Positions 14,468 through 23,059 of a stretch of DNA of 64,000 nucleotides are shown piece after piece. The notes under the pieces were generated by a model that worked only from the letters and a program-made list of their open reading frames with translations, ran no database searches and was not told the DNA's origin. Numbering within the stretch: the first letter of the stretch is position 1; each line of letters opens with the position of its first letter. This DNA comes from Bacillota bacterium (lineage in GTDB: Bacteria > Bacillota > Clostridia > Christensenellales > CAG-138). A program made the translations under genes and the position numbers. Location of the stretch: NCBI GenBank assembly GCA_023400985.1, contig JAEXEN010000008.1, forward strand, positions 1 to 64,000, in the 5' to 3' direction.

Positions 14468-16216
14468 CTATTCCGTTTTTTCGATGGCCTTGAACGGGCA
14501 CACCTGCAAGCATACCGTGCAACCCACGCAAAGCGTTTCGTCGATGGAGGACTTGCCCTCCTTGAAGCACACCGCGGGGCAGCCCACCTTCAGGCACATT
14601 TTACAGCTTCTGCACTTTTCGCGGTCCACCGCGCATTTGCCGAAGTTATGCTTGATCTTTTTGATGAGCACGCAGGGACGCCGCGCGATGATGGCCGCGG
14701 GCGCTTCGCTTTTTAAAGCGCCGTCCACGGCGGCTTGCATGGCGGTTAGATCCTGCGGGTCCGCGATGAACACATTCTCATAGCCCATGGCCTTCAAAAC
14801 GTTTTCCGGCCGGATCAAAGGCGTGCTTTCGCCCATGAGCGTTTCGCCCGTGCCGGGGTTATCCTGATGCCCCGTCATGGCGGTGATGGAGTTGTCCAAA
14901 ATGCAGGGGATCATGTTCCCCTTGTTGTAGATGATCTCCGCGGCTCCCGTCATGCCGCTGTGGAAGAATGTGGAATCCCCCACAACGCCGAACACTTTCT
15001 TGTTTGGCACGCCATATGCCTCGAACGCTTTTGACATGCCCATGCCCACGGAGAAACCGCCGCCCATGCACACGACCGTGTCTATGGCGTTCAACGGGGC
15101 CGAGCCGCCCAGGGTATAGCAGCCGATGTCGCCCGTGATCACGTTATGCTTCCCCTTGCCGAGCGTATAGAAAAAGCCCCTGTGCGGACAGCCCGCACAA
15201 AGCACCGGCGGACGCAAAACGGGTGCGACTGAAACGCAATTCGTTTCCGGCTCCGTACCGAAAACCGCCTTTTTTAGTATCTCGGGATTCAGCTCGTACA
15301 TGCCCGGCACGGCTTCCTTGCCGATGCATTGGATTCCGGCGGCCTTCATCTGTTCTTCCATGAAGGGTTCAAGCTCCTCCACCACATAGAGTGTTTCCAC
15401 CTTCGAGGCGAAATCGCGGATAAGCTCCATGGGCAAGGGGTATGTGAAGCCGAGCTTTAAAAACGAGGTGTCCTCGGGGAAGACTTCTTTTGCGTATTGG
15501 TAGGCGATGGACGCGCTCACGACGCCCACTTTGGAGCCGCGAAGCTCCGATTTGTTCAGGGGGCTCGTGTTAGCGTACGCTTCAAGCCTCTTGAGCTTTT
15601 CCTCAAGCATGGGGCGGTGACGCTTGGCGTTCGCGGGCGTGCATAAAAACTTCGCCGCGTCGCGCTTGTATTCTTTGTAAGGGGCCTCTGTGCGCTCGCC
15701 GAGCGTCACGACGCTTTTTGAGTGGCACACGCGCGTGGTCATGCGGAACAGCACGGGTATGTCGAACTCTTCCGACACCCTGAACGCCTCGATCATGAAA
15801 TCCTTGCATTCCTGGCTGTCGGACGGCTCGATGAGCGCCATCTTCGCAAATTTGGCGTAATAGCGGTTATCCTGCTCGTTCTGGGAGGAGTGCATGTCGG
15901 GGTCGTCGCCCGAAACGATCACGAAGCCCGCGCCCACGCCGTTGTAGGTGGCGGTAAAGATGGGATCGGCCGCCACGTTCACGCCCACGTGTTTCATGGC
16001 GCTCAAACTCCGCGCACCCGCGATGGACGCGCCGTAGGCGACTTCCACGGCCACCTTTTCGTTGGGCGCCCATTCGCAGTAGAGCGCATCTTTATATTGC
16101 GGCAGGTTCTCGAAAATTTCGGTGCTGGGCGTGCCCGGATAGGCCGAGCATACTTTTGCGCCGCCTTCGTATGCGCCGCGCGCCGCGGCCTCGTTGCCCG
16201 TCAAAAGCTGTTTCAT
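14468..16216 (-). CDS. iorA: Indolepyruvate oxidoreductase subunit alpha
   Basis: 582 aa; ATG at 16216 after GGGAGG, overlapping the ptb stop as ATGA. Domains in order: pyrimidine-binding domain (AYPGTPSTEI, SLSAMKHVGVNVAADPIF), linker domain, thiamine-diphosphate domain with CAGCPHRGFF, GDIGCYTLGG and GDSTFFHSGMTG, and a C-terminal ferredoxin-like domain with two clusters (CRSCKMCLKVGCP and CVGCTVCLQVCP). This is the complete catalytic subunit. It converts 2-oxoacids from amino acids into acyl-CoA plus reduced ferredoxin. The operon around it (buk, ptb, iorA, iorB, aminotransferase) gives a route from amino acid to organic acid and ATP. Confidence 0.94.
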   Translation of the reverse strand: MKQLLTGNEAAARGAYEGGAKVCSAYPGTPSTEIFENLPQYKDALYCEWAPNEKVAVEVAYGASIAGARSLSAMKHVGVNVAADPIFTATYNGVGAGFVIVSGDDPDMHSSQNEQDNRYYAKFAKMALIEPSDSQECKDFMIEAFRVSEEFDIPVLFRMTTRVCHSKSVVTLGERTEAPYKEYKRDAAKFLCTPANAKRHRPMLEEKLKRLEAYANTSPLNKSELRGSKVGVVSASIAYQYAKEVFPEDTSFLKLGFTYPLPMELIRDFASKVETLYVVEELEPFMEEQMKAAGIQCIGKEAVPGMYELNPEILKKAVFGTEPETNCVSVAPVLRPPVLCAGCPHRGFFYTLGKGKHNVITGDIGCYTLGGSAPLNAIDTVVCMGGGFSVGMGMSKAFEAYGVPNKKVFGVVGDSTFFHSGMTGAAEIIYNKGNMIPCILDNSITAMTGHQDNPGTGETLMGESTPLIRPENVLKAMGYENVFIADPQDLTAMQAAVDGALKSEAPAAIIARRPCVLIKKIKHNFGKCAVDREKCRSCKMCLKVGCPAVCFKEGKSSIDETLCVGCTVCLQVCPFKAIEKTE

Positions 16217-17130
16217 AGCTTGCCTCCCGTTTTCGCCGCGGCCGCCTTGCCCAAAGCCATGGAGCATAGCTTCGTTCCCGCGGTATCCGACCGCGAGGCG
16301 AGTATGATGGGAACGCTTGCGCCCATCACGACGCCCGCGGACTTTGCGTTTGCAAAATAGGTGAGCGCTTTTCCTACGGCGTTTCCTGTTTCGTAGTTGG
16401 GGCAAAGGAGAATATCCGCCTCCCCGGCGCCCTCTTTATGAAAGTCCTTATGCGCTGAAGATTCCCTGCTTATCGCAAGGTCGAATCCTACGGGGCCGTA
16501 GACCGTCATATTGTACGACGCCCAGCGCGCGGCCATGCCGGAAAGACTTTGCGCGTCCACCGTAGATGGTATCTTTTCGCTTACGACCTCCGAGCCGCAA
16601 AGGCAGGCGGCATAGATGCGCTTATAACCGAGCGAACAAAAAAGCGCCGCCGCGTTTTCGAGGATGTCGGCTTTATTTTCCAAATTGGGGCTCGGGTTCA
16701 TGCCCCCGTCCGTCACAGCCAGAAGCTTAAAATAGGCGGGTATCTCATAGAGCATCACGTGGCTCAAAAGCCTGCCCGTACCTAGCCCCGTTTCTTTGTT
16801 GACAACGGCGCGCAAAAACTCCGAGGTGTTGAGGCCGCCCTTCATCAAAAATCCCGCGCGGCCGTCGCGCACGGCCTTCACCGCAAGTGCTGCGCAAGCC
16901 TGGTCCGTTTCGGCGTGCACGATCGCGTAAAGGGACGCGTCCTCGTTTTGCTCATGCAAAAGCGCGCGGATGCGCTCTTCGTCGCCGACGAGGAGCGAGT
17001 TTGCGATCCCCTCTTTCCGCGCGGCAATGACAGCGCTCAAGACATTTGCGTCGTGCGCCGCCGCCACGCTTACGGAAGCGGCTTTTCCCGTCTTGGCGGC
17101 CTCCAAAATGGCCTCCATGGAATGGAGCAT
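16213..17130 (-). CDS. ptb: Phosphate butyryltransferase-type acyltransferase
   Basis: 305 aa. It has the PTA/PTB fold: VSVAAAHDANVLSAVIAARKEGI at the N-terminus, LMKGGLNTSEFLRAVV, LLAVTDGGMNPSPNLENKADIL and LLCPNYETGNAVGKALTYFA. It exchanges CoA of a short acyl-CoA for phosphate. Next to IorAB the acyl group may be an aryl-acetyl or branched-chain group rather than butyryl. It follows buk by 24 bp; its stop overlaps the iorA start (ATGA), which suggests coupled translation. GGGAG lies 12 bases before ATG 17130, a long spacing; ATG 17118 is an alternative. Confidence 0.9.
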   Translation of the reverse strand: MLHSMEAILEAAKTGKAASVSVAAAHDANVLSAVIAARKEGIANSLLVGDEERIRALLHEQNEDASLYAIVHAETDQACAALAVKAVRDGRAGFLMKGGLNTSEFLRAVVNKETGLGTGRLLSHVMLYEIPAYFKLLAVTDGGMNPSPNLENKADILENAAALFCSLGYKRIYAACLCGSEVVSEKIPSTVDAQSLSGMAARWASYNMTVYGPVGFDLAISRESSAHKDFHKEGAGEADILLCPNYETGNAVGKALTYFANAKSAGVVMGASVPIILASRSDTAGTKLCSMALGKAAAAKTGGKL

Positions 17131-17154
17131 TCTTTATCGACTCCCTTCACCTTA

Positions 17155-18207
17155 TCAATATTCGCCTACAGGCCCGCCCTTGAGCGCCTGGAGCGCGCCC
17201 ATGGCGAGGCTTCGCATTTCCTCCTCGCCCGGGAGCCGCATAACGGGTGCGATCTTTTGCACATATGTCTCGATCGAATCGCAAACGCGTTCGCTGTGGG
17301 CGATACCGCCCGTTAAAACGATGGCGTCCACGTCCATTTTCAAAACCGCCGCCATAGCCCCAATGTCCTTGGCGGTCTGGTATATCATGGCGTCGAATAC
17401 AAGCTTTGCCTGATGGTCGCCCGCGTCCATGCGCGCGATCACCTCTTTAAAGTCGCGCGTGCCGAGGTAGGAATATACGCCCGAACGGCTTTCGAGCGCG
17501 GATTTGACCTCTGCCTTCGATTTTCCTGAAAAGCAGTAGTCGATGAGCGCGGTCACGGGGAGACTGCCGCCGCGGTCCATACAAAAGCTTCCCTCGTCGC
17601 GCACGTTATAAACATCCGTGACGCGGCCGCGCTCGTGCGCCGCCACGGAAACGCCGCCGCCCATATGGACGACCACGAGGTTCACGTCCTCATATGCCTT
17701 ATGAAGCAACTCAGCCGCGCGCCGCGCCGTGCTTTTTTGGTTGAGCGCGTGGAAAAAGCTCTGCCGCTCCATACCGTTGAAGCCCGAAACACGGGCGACG
17801 TCCGTCATTTCGTCCACGGAAACGGGGTCAACGAAAAACGCGGGAAGGCCCGCCTCGTCGGCAAGCTCCTTGGCAAGGAGCGAACCCAAGTTGGAGGCAT
17901 GCTGTCCGTAAGGCGGGTTTTTGACGTCCGCTATGACCTTATCCGTCACGCGGTAGGTGCCGGAGGGGATGTGCCGTAAAAGCCCGCCGCGCCCGCATAC
18001 CGCGTCGAAATCCCGCATGGAATAGCCGCTTTCCTTTAAGGCCGCCTCGATGAACGTCCTGCGGTAAGGGGCTTGCCCGGCAACGGAAGAAAACCCCATC
18101 AGGCTTTCCGCGCTGTGAACGATATTTTCTTTATAGACCTCGGTCTCATCGTCGAACACCGATACCTTGGTGGAGGTCGCGCCCGGGTTGATGACCAGTA
18201 CCCGCAT
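17155..18207 (-). CDS. buk: Butyrate kinase-type acyl kinase
   Basis: 350 aa. The start is placed at 18207 (second ATG) because ACGAGGT is correctly spaced for it. ASKHA-family motifs are present: VLVINPGATSTKVSVFDDE (phosphate 1 loop), VVVHMGGGVSVAAHERGRV (phosphate 2) and AIVLTGGIAHSERV (adenosine). It turns acyl phosphate and ADP into the free acid and ATP. It is the first gene of the five-gene minus-strand operon, so its promoter probably drives the whole pathway. It could equally act on isobutyryl, isovaleryl or phenylacetyl phosphate. Confidence 0.92.
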   Translation of the reverse strand: MRVLVINPGATSTKVSVFDDETEVYKENIVHSAESLMGFSSVAGQAPYRRTFIEAALKESGYSMRDFDAVCGRGGLLRHIPSGTYRVTDKVIADVKNPPYGQHASNLGSLLAKELADEAGLPAFFVDPVSVDEMTDVARVSGFNGMERQSFFHALNQKSTARRAAELLHKAYEDVNLVVVHMGGGVSVAAHERGRVTDVYNVRDEGSFCMDRGGSLPVTALIDYCFSGKSKAEVKSALESRSGVYSYLGTRDFKEVIARMDAGDHQAKLVFDAMIYQTAKDIGAMAAVLKMDVDAIVLTGGIAHSERVCDSIETYVQKIAPVMRLPGEEEMRSLAMGALQALKGGPVGEY

Positions 18208-18269
18208 ATTCATACCTCGTTGTGCATTTTTAACCGAAAAGACACGAAAGATGCTTTTTTGATGTTCCC

Positions 18270-18298
18270 ATTATAATACGTTCCGCCCTCGTTGTCGC
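18270..18298 (-). promoter_or_regulatory. Probable promoter of the buk-ptb-ior operon
   Basis: Minus-strand TATAAT (18270-18275) lies 17 bp from a GCGACA (18293-18298), a partial match to the -35. Transcription would start near 18263, about 55 nt before buk. A second TATATAAT-rich stretch at 18314-18328 could add another start in either direction. Confidence 0.45.
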
Positions 18299-18425
18299 GC
18301 CGCTTTCGCAACTTATATTATATATAGGCGTTTCGGACAATTTCGGACGAGCCGTGCATAAAAAAAGGTTCCTTTCACCATGCTTTTTGCCATGCTATAA
18401 TAGAATGAAAGCAAGGGAGGGTTCC

Positions 18426-19526
18426 ATGCGTTATCCGGACTATGAAAACGGCATTTTGAACGTCGTCTGCTCGCTCCAAAAGCATTTGGGGCTCAACGCC
18501 CGCCACAAAAGCCTGGCGCTTTGCGATGCGGTATTGGATAAGGGATATAAAAACGCGGTGTTTATGGTGTTCGACGGCCTCGGCGCGGACGCGCTAAAGC
18601 ACCATTTGCCGCCCGAAAGCTTTTTAAGGCGGCATGTCGCCGCGGAAATTTCCTCCGTGTTCCCGTCCACCACCACCGCTGCCATGACTGCGCTCTACAG
18701 CGGGCTTTCCCCCGCGGAGCATGGCTGGCTTGGATGGAGCCTGTATTTTGAAGAAGTAAATGCTCTCGCAGATATTTTTCCCAATACGCTCACCGGCGAG
18801 CCCGACGAAAAACAGGCGGCTGAATATCATCTTGCCACCCGCCATATGCCGTTTGAAAACGCATTTGAGCAGGCTGTAAAGGCCGGCTTTGAGGCGCATG
18901 AGATATCCCCGTTCGGCGACTGCCGCGTGGAAACGCTGGATGAAATGTTTGCCGTACTTGAAAAATATTGCGTGAAAGACGGCAAAAAGGTACTCATGAC
19001 CTATTGGCCCGAGCCGGATCACCTTATGCACGAGACGGGCTGTAAAAGCGGGCAGGTGAGCGCGATCGTACGCGATATCGACGCGCGCGTAAAAAGCTTT
19101 TGCGAAAAGCTCACCGATTCGGCGGTGTTTTTGACCGCCGACCACGGGCATTTGGACGTAAGCTATTTTACGCTTACCGACTATCCGGATATCCTCGACA
19201 TGCTCTATCGCCCCGTCGCTATCGAGTCGCGCGCGGCCGCGTTTTTTGTGAAACCGGCGTGCGTGGAGGCGTTTCCCGCCGCGTTCAAGGCGCATTTCGG
19301 GGATAAGTTCTTGCTCTTCACTAAGGAGGAAGCCATCAAGCGGCAGCTTTTCGGCCCCGGCACGCCGCATCCGCGCTTTGAAGGTTTTTTGGGCGAGTAC
19401 CTCGCCGCGGCCACGGCAGACTATGCTTTTCGTCAAAACGAGCTTTTTCCGCAATTCGCTTCCATGCACGCGGGGCTTACCGACGAGGAAATGCTCGTGC
19501 CGCTCGTGATCATAGAAAAGCCGTAA
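18426..19526 (+). CDS. Alkaline phosphatase-superfamily phosphodiesterase
   Basis: 366 aa; ATG at 18426 after GGGAGGG. The metal-site pattern of the type I phosphodiesterase/nucleotide pyrophosphatase group is visible: VFMVFDGLGADAL (first Asp), SSVFPSTTTAAMTALYSGL (nucleophile Thr), EPDHLMHETG (Asp, His) and FLTADHGH (Asp, His, His). There is no signal peptide, so it acts in the cytoplasm. Substrates in this group range from nucleotides to phosphonates and phosphosugars and cannot be told here. TATAAT at 18399-18404 gives a -10, with a poor -35. Tex follows 54 bp later, possibly cotranscribed. Confidence 0.82.
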   Translation: MRYPDYENGILNVVCSLQKHLGLNARHKSLALCDAVLDKGYKNAVFMVFDGLGADALKHHLPPESFLRRHVAAEISSVFPSTTTAAMTALYSGLSPAEHGWLGWSLYFEEVNALADIFPNTLTGEPDEKQAAEYHLATRHMPFENAFEQAVKAGFEAHEISPFGDCRVETLDEMFAVLEKYCVKDGKKVLMTYWPEPDHLMHETGCKSGQVSAIVRDIDARVKSFCEKLTDSAVFLTADHGHLDVSYFTLTDYPDILDMLYRPVAIESRAAAFFVKPACVEAFPAAFKAHFGDKFLLFTKEEAIKRQLFGPGTPHPRFEGFLGEYLAAATADYAFRQNELFPQFASMHAGLTDEEMLVPLVIIEKP

Positions 19527-19580
19527 TCGTAATTAATGAAAGGCAAGGACCCAATTCCTCTTGCTTTAAGGAGAAACGAC

Positions 19581-21731
19581 ATGGAAACCGTACCGCAGAT
19601 ACTTTCCCGCGAGTTCAAACAAAACCTTCTTCATGTGGAAAACGTGATCAAGCTTATAGGCGACGGCAACACGATCCCCTTCATCGCCCGCTATCGCAAG
19701 GAGATGACGGGCGCTATGGACGACCAGCTTTTGAGGGAGCTTGCCGACCGCCTCGAATACCTCAACAATTTGCAGACGCGGCGCGACGAGGTCAAATCTT
19801 CCATTGCCGCGCAGGAAAAGCTGACGGACGAGCTCAGTTTGCAGATCGACGCCGCGAAAACGCTTGCCGAGGTGGAGGATATCTACCGCCCGTATAAGCC
19901 CAAGCGCCGCACCCGCGCCATGATCGCGCGCGAAAAGGGCTTGGAGCCGCTTGCGGATGCGATATTTTTGCAGGAGCGGCAGGGCAAAAGCCCGGAAGAG
20001 CTTGCGCTCCCATTCGTGGACGCCGAAAAAGGCGTAGCGTCCGCAGAGGACGCGTTGGGCGGCGCGCGCGATATCTTGGCCGAAAACTTTTCCGACGACG
20101 CGCATATCCGCGCCCGTCTTCGTACACTTGCGCAGGAGAGCGGCGTGCTCCGCTCGTCCTCCGTCAAGGCGCAGGAAAGCGTGTACATGCTCTACTATAA
20201 CTACGAGGAGCCCTTAAAGCGTATACAGGCGCACCGCGTGCTCGCAATTAACCGCGGCGAGAAAGAGGGCTTTTTGAAGGTGGAGCTCGATATACCGCGC
20301 GGCGACGCGCTCTACATGCTCCGCTCGGCGCTTTTAAAGGGAGAATCCCCCTGCGCGCGTGAGGTGGAGCTTGCCATGGAGGACGGATACGACAGGCTTT
20401 TGTTCCCTTCGCTTTCGCGGGAGCTTCGAAACGACCTCACTGAGGCCGCAAACGAACAGGCGATCAAAACGTTTTCGAAAAACCTGCAGCCGCTTCTCAT
20501 GCAGGCGCCCATCAAAAACAAAGTGGTGCTCGGCTTCGATCCCGCGTTTCGGACGGGCTGCAAGCTCGCCGTGGTGGACGGTACCGGCAAGGTGCTCGAA
20601 ACGGGCGTGATTTACCCCACGCCGCCGCACCTGAGGATCGCGGAAGCGGAGCAGGTATTGAAGTCTCTCATCAAAAAGCATCGCATTACCGTGATCGCCA
20701 TCGGCAATGGCACGGCCTCGCGTGAGTCGGAAAAATTCGTGGCGGAGGTCATATCGGGCATGCAGGGCATAGGGTATGTGATCGTGAATGAGGCGGGCGC
20801 GTCGGTCTACTCGGCGTCCAAGCTCGGCGCGAAGGAATTTCCGGATTTCGACGTTTCTTTAAGAAGCGCCGTTTCCATCGCGCGGCGTTTGCAGGACCCG
20901 CTTGCGGAGCTTGTGAAGATAGACCCCAAAAGCATAGGCGTGGGGCAGTACCAGCACGACATGCCGCAAGCGAGACTTGACGGCGCGCTGGTCGGCGTGG
21001 TGGAATCCTGCGTGAACGCGGTGGGCGTGGACCTCAACACTGCCTCCGCGCCTCTATTGAGCCGCGTTTCAGGCATCGGCGCGAGCGTGGCGCAAAATAT
21101 CGTGACGTACCGCGAGCAAAACGGCGCGTTCAGGGCGCGCAAAGAGGTTTTGAAAGTAGCAAAGCTCGGCGAACGCACCTATGTGCAGTGCGCGGGCTTT
21201 TTGCGCGTGCCCGAAAGCCGCGAGATACTCGATAACACCGGCGTGCACCCGGAATCCTGCGAGGCGGCGAAAAATCTTTTAAAGCTGTGCGGTTATACAG
21301 AGGAGGACGTGCGCCTCGGGCGGTTGACCGATCTCAAGGCGCGCGTGAAGGAGATGGGCGGGGCGGAGGTGGCGAAGAGCCTGAACGTGGGCGTACTGAC
21401 GTTGAACGACATCATCGCGGAGCTACAAAAGCCTGGCCGCGACCCGCGCGACGAGCTGCCCACGCCGGTTTTACGAAGCGACGTGATGGAGCTGGAGGAC
21501 CTCGCCGTCGGTATGGAGCTCAACGGCACCGTCAGGAACGTGGCTGATTTTGGCGCGTTCGTGGATATCGGCGTGCATCAGGACGGGCTTGTGCACATTT
21601 CCGAGCTTTCCGATTCCTACGTGCGCAATCCCTCGGATGTGGTCAAGCCCGGGGATATCGTGAAGGTGCGTGTGCTTGGGGTGGATTTAAAGAAGAAGAG
21701 AATATCGCTGAGCATGAAGAAAAAATTATAA
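19581..21731 (+). CDS. tex: Tex family S1 RNA-binding protein
   Basis: 716 aa, full length for Tex; ATG at 19581 after AAGGAG. It shows the Tex N-domain (GNTIPFIARYRKEMTGAMDD), the YqgF-like RNase H fold (VLGFDPAFRTGCKLAVVDG), helix-hairpin-helix elements (VGVDLNTASAPLLSRVSGI) and the C-terminal S1 domain (GTVRNVADFGAFVDIGVHQDG). Tex binds nucleic acid and affects transcription; in pathogens it modulates toxin expression. A terminator with a 22-bp stem lies directly after its stop codon. Confidence 0.95.
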   Translation: METVPQILSREFKQNLLHVENVIKLIGDGNTIPFIARYRKEMTGAMDDQLLRELADRLEYLNNLQTRRDEVKSSIAAQEKLTDELSLQIDAAKTLAEVEDIYRPYKPKRRTRAMIAREKGLEPLADAIFLQERQGKSPEELALPFVDAEKGVASAEDALGGARDILAENFSDDAHIRARLRTLAQESGVLRSSSVKAQESVYMLYYNYEEPLKRIQAHRVLAINRGEKEGFLKVELDIPRGDALYMLRSALLKGESPCAREVELAMEDGYDRLLFPSLSRELRNDLTEAANEQAIKTFSKNLQPLLMQAPIKNKVVLGFDPAFRTGCKLAVVDGTGKVLETGVIYPTPPHLRIAEAEQVLKSLIKKHRITVIAIGNGTASRESEKFVAEVISGMQGIGYVIVNEAGASVYSASKLGAKEFPDFDVSLRSAVSIARRLQDPLAELVKIDPKSIGVGQYQHDMPQARLDGALVGVVESCVNAVGVDLNTASAPLLSRVSGIGASVAQNIVTYREQNGAFRARKEVLKVAKLGERTYVQCAGFLRVPESREILDNTGVHPESCEAAKNLLKLCGYTEEDVRLGRLTDLKARVKEMGGAEVAKSLNVGVLTLNDIIAELQKPGRDPRDELPTPVLRSDVMELEDLAVGMELNGTVRNVADFGAFVDIGVHQDGLVHISELSDSYVRNPSDVVKPGDIVKVRVLGVDLKKKRISLSMKKKL

Positions 21732-21732
21732 T

Positions 21733-21780
21733 CAAGCGTATGAGGGGTTCGGATCGAAATCCGAACCCCTCATACGCTTG
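21733..21780. terminator. Bidirectional terminator, 22-bp perfect stem
   Basis: 21733-21754 and 21759-21780 are perfectly complementary around a CGAA loop (core GAGGGGTTCGGAT). It begins two bases after the tex stop and ends 24 bases before the end of the convergent flavodoxin gene. No long T-run follows, as at 8974-9034. Confidence 0.8.
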
Positions 21781-21803
21781 TATTGCATTAAGCTTACATG
21801 AAC

Positions 21804-22433
21804 TTACAGCCTTCTGTCCAGATCCCGCTTTTTGCCCCCGTTTGCTTTGATTAGCTGACTCCATCCCATTTCGGCTGCAATTTTATACAGGGCCCTCGGA
21901 AAAGCGACCGAGGTGTAGATGTCGTCCGCGGACGCATGCGCGTTTACCGCGTCCGCAAGCTTCAAATAGGCGCTTTCCAATGTGCTTTTGGGGCCTTTTC
22001 CGAGCGGCACGGCTTTCATAAACGCCAACGCGCCGCCCCCGCCGAGACCTGCGCCCATACCCCATACAAACCCCGCTTTGCCGCACCAGTTTTTTAAAAT
22101 TGCCAGTGCGTTTCGGTTTTGTCTGCCCTCGTAAAAGCCCGAATTGACGATGCCGTACACATGCGTATCCTCGCTCCCGATGCGGGCTTGTTCCAATTGG
22201 CGAAGGCAGGAAATCAGATGCGAGGGGATGCCGTCCACATAAAGCGGAAAGGAAAAAATCCATGCCCGGCAACCCCTGAGACCTTTTATTTCCTCCTCCG
22301 TAACGGACGGCTTATTGAAGGTAAAATCCATTAGGGTATTTCCGTCGTTTAGCAGGGCCTTTAAGTCATGCAGAAGGGCTTCGCTTGCGCTTTCCGCTTT
22401 TTTGGGACTTGCATTGATCAGCGCGATGTTCAT
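21804..22433 (-). CDS. Flavodoxin-fold NAD(P)H-dependent reductase
   Basis: 209 aa. It begins MNIALINASPKKAESASEALL, the FMN-phosphate loop of flavodoxin-like reductases, with AWIFSFPLYVDGIPSHLISCL and YGIVNSGFYEGRQN as the other FMN loops. It also has a Gly-rich GMGAGLGGGGAL segment. It is probably cytoplasmic and uses FMN; electron partner and substrate are unknown. Its ATG overlaps the stop of the upstream gene (ATGA at 22430-22433), so the two are cotranslated and may form a pair. Confidence 0.8.
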   Translation of the reverse strand: MNIALINASPKKAESASEALLHDLKALLNDGNTLMDFTFNKPSVTEEEIKGLRGCRAWIFSFPLYVDGIPSHLISCLRQLEQARIGSEDTHVYGIVNSGFYEGRQNRNALAILKNWCGKAGFVWGMGAGLGGGGALAFMKAVPLGKGPKSTLESAYLKLADAVNAHASADDIYTSVAFPRALYKIAAEMGWSQLIKANGGKKRDLDRRL

Positions 22434-22918
22434 TTCAACGCCCCCCTTGCTTCTTCCGCCGTGCCGAAAAACAAAATTTTATCCACTTGGGCGTCAAAGT
22501 TCAATGCGTTTGCCATAAGTAAGCTTTGGGCCGTTTCCTTTTCGGCTTCCGTAATATTTTCGCCATAGAAATACGCGGATAGATCTATCCGGTTCAAGTA
22601 CCTTCGCTTATGGTGCATTTCCCCGTTCCGCATCACAAAATGGGGCGAGATATAGGAAATGGACCTGTCGAGTACGTTTTTCACAAAAGGGCTGAAACCG
22701 CCGTATGTGCATCGACTGACAAGGATCAACTCGCTGCATTTGCCAAGAAGCTCTCCCGTGGTTTCGTATCCGTCCTTGATCACGCATCGCCCCGGCGTCT
22801 TTACCCAGCAGCCGAAGCAGCCGATGCATGGACGTATGGTCCCGTCATCCGTTATCACCCTCAGTTCGGCCGTTTGTTCTGCCGCCGGCTCTTTTATATC
22901 CGTGATCATCAGCCGCAT
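22430..22918 (-). CDS. Flavodoxin-family protein with CxxCxxC motif
   Basis: 162 aa; ATG at 22918, GGAGGG eight bases upstream. The motif CIGCFGCWVKTPGRC near residues 31-45 is typical of iron-sulfur-flavoprotein-like NADPH-dependent FMN reductases, followed by LILVSRCTYGGFSPFVKNVLDR (FMN contact). The protein lacks the usual N-terminal phosphate loop, which its partner downstream has, so the pair may share one function. A TATAAT on the minus strand near 22961 could be its -10. Confidence 0.78.
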   Translation of the reverse strand: MRLMITDIKEPAAEQTAELRVITDDGTIRPCIGCFGCWVKTPGRCVIKDGYETTGELLGKCSELILVSRCTYGGFSPFVKNVLDRSISYISPHFVMRNGEMHHKRRYLNRIDLSAYFYGENITEAEKETAQSLLMANALNFDAQVDKILFFGTAEEARGALK

Positions 22919-22990
22919 GGAAACCGCCCTCCAAATTCATCTTCGATTTGACTTTTATTATATCGGAATAGGGAAAGGAAAGAAAGAACC

Positions 22991-23031
22991 GGACCGGGGC
23001 CCGCAGCGCATCCCGCCGCGGGCCCCGGTCC
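22991..23031 (-). terminator. cysK terminator
   Basis: GGACCGGGGCCCGC (22991-23004) pairs with GCGGGCCCCGGTCC (23018-23031). On the minus strand it is followed by a T-rich stretch (TTCTTTCTTTCC). It is 29 bp after the end of cysK. Confidence 0.75.
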
Positions 23032-23059
23032 GACGATAGACGGTATAGGTGAGAGGAGG

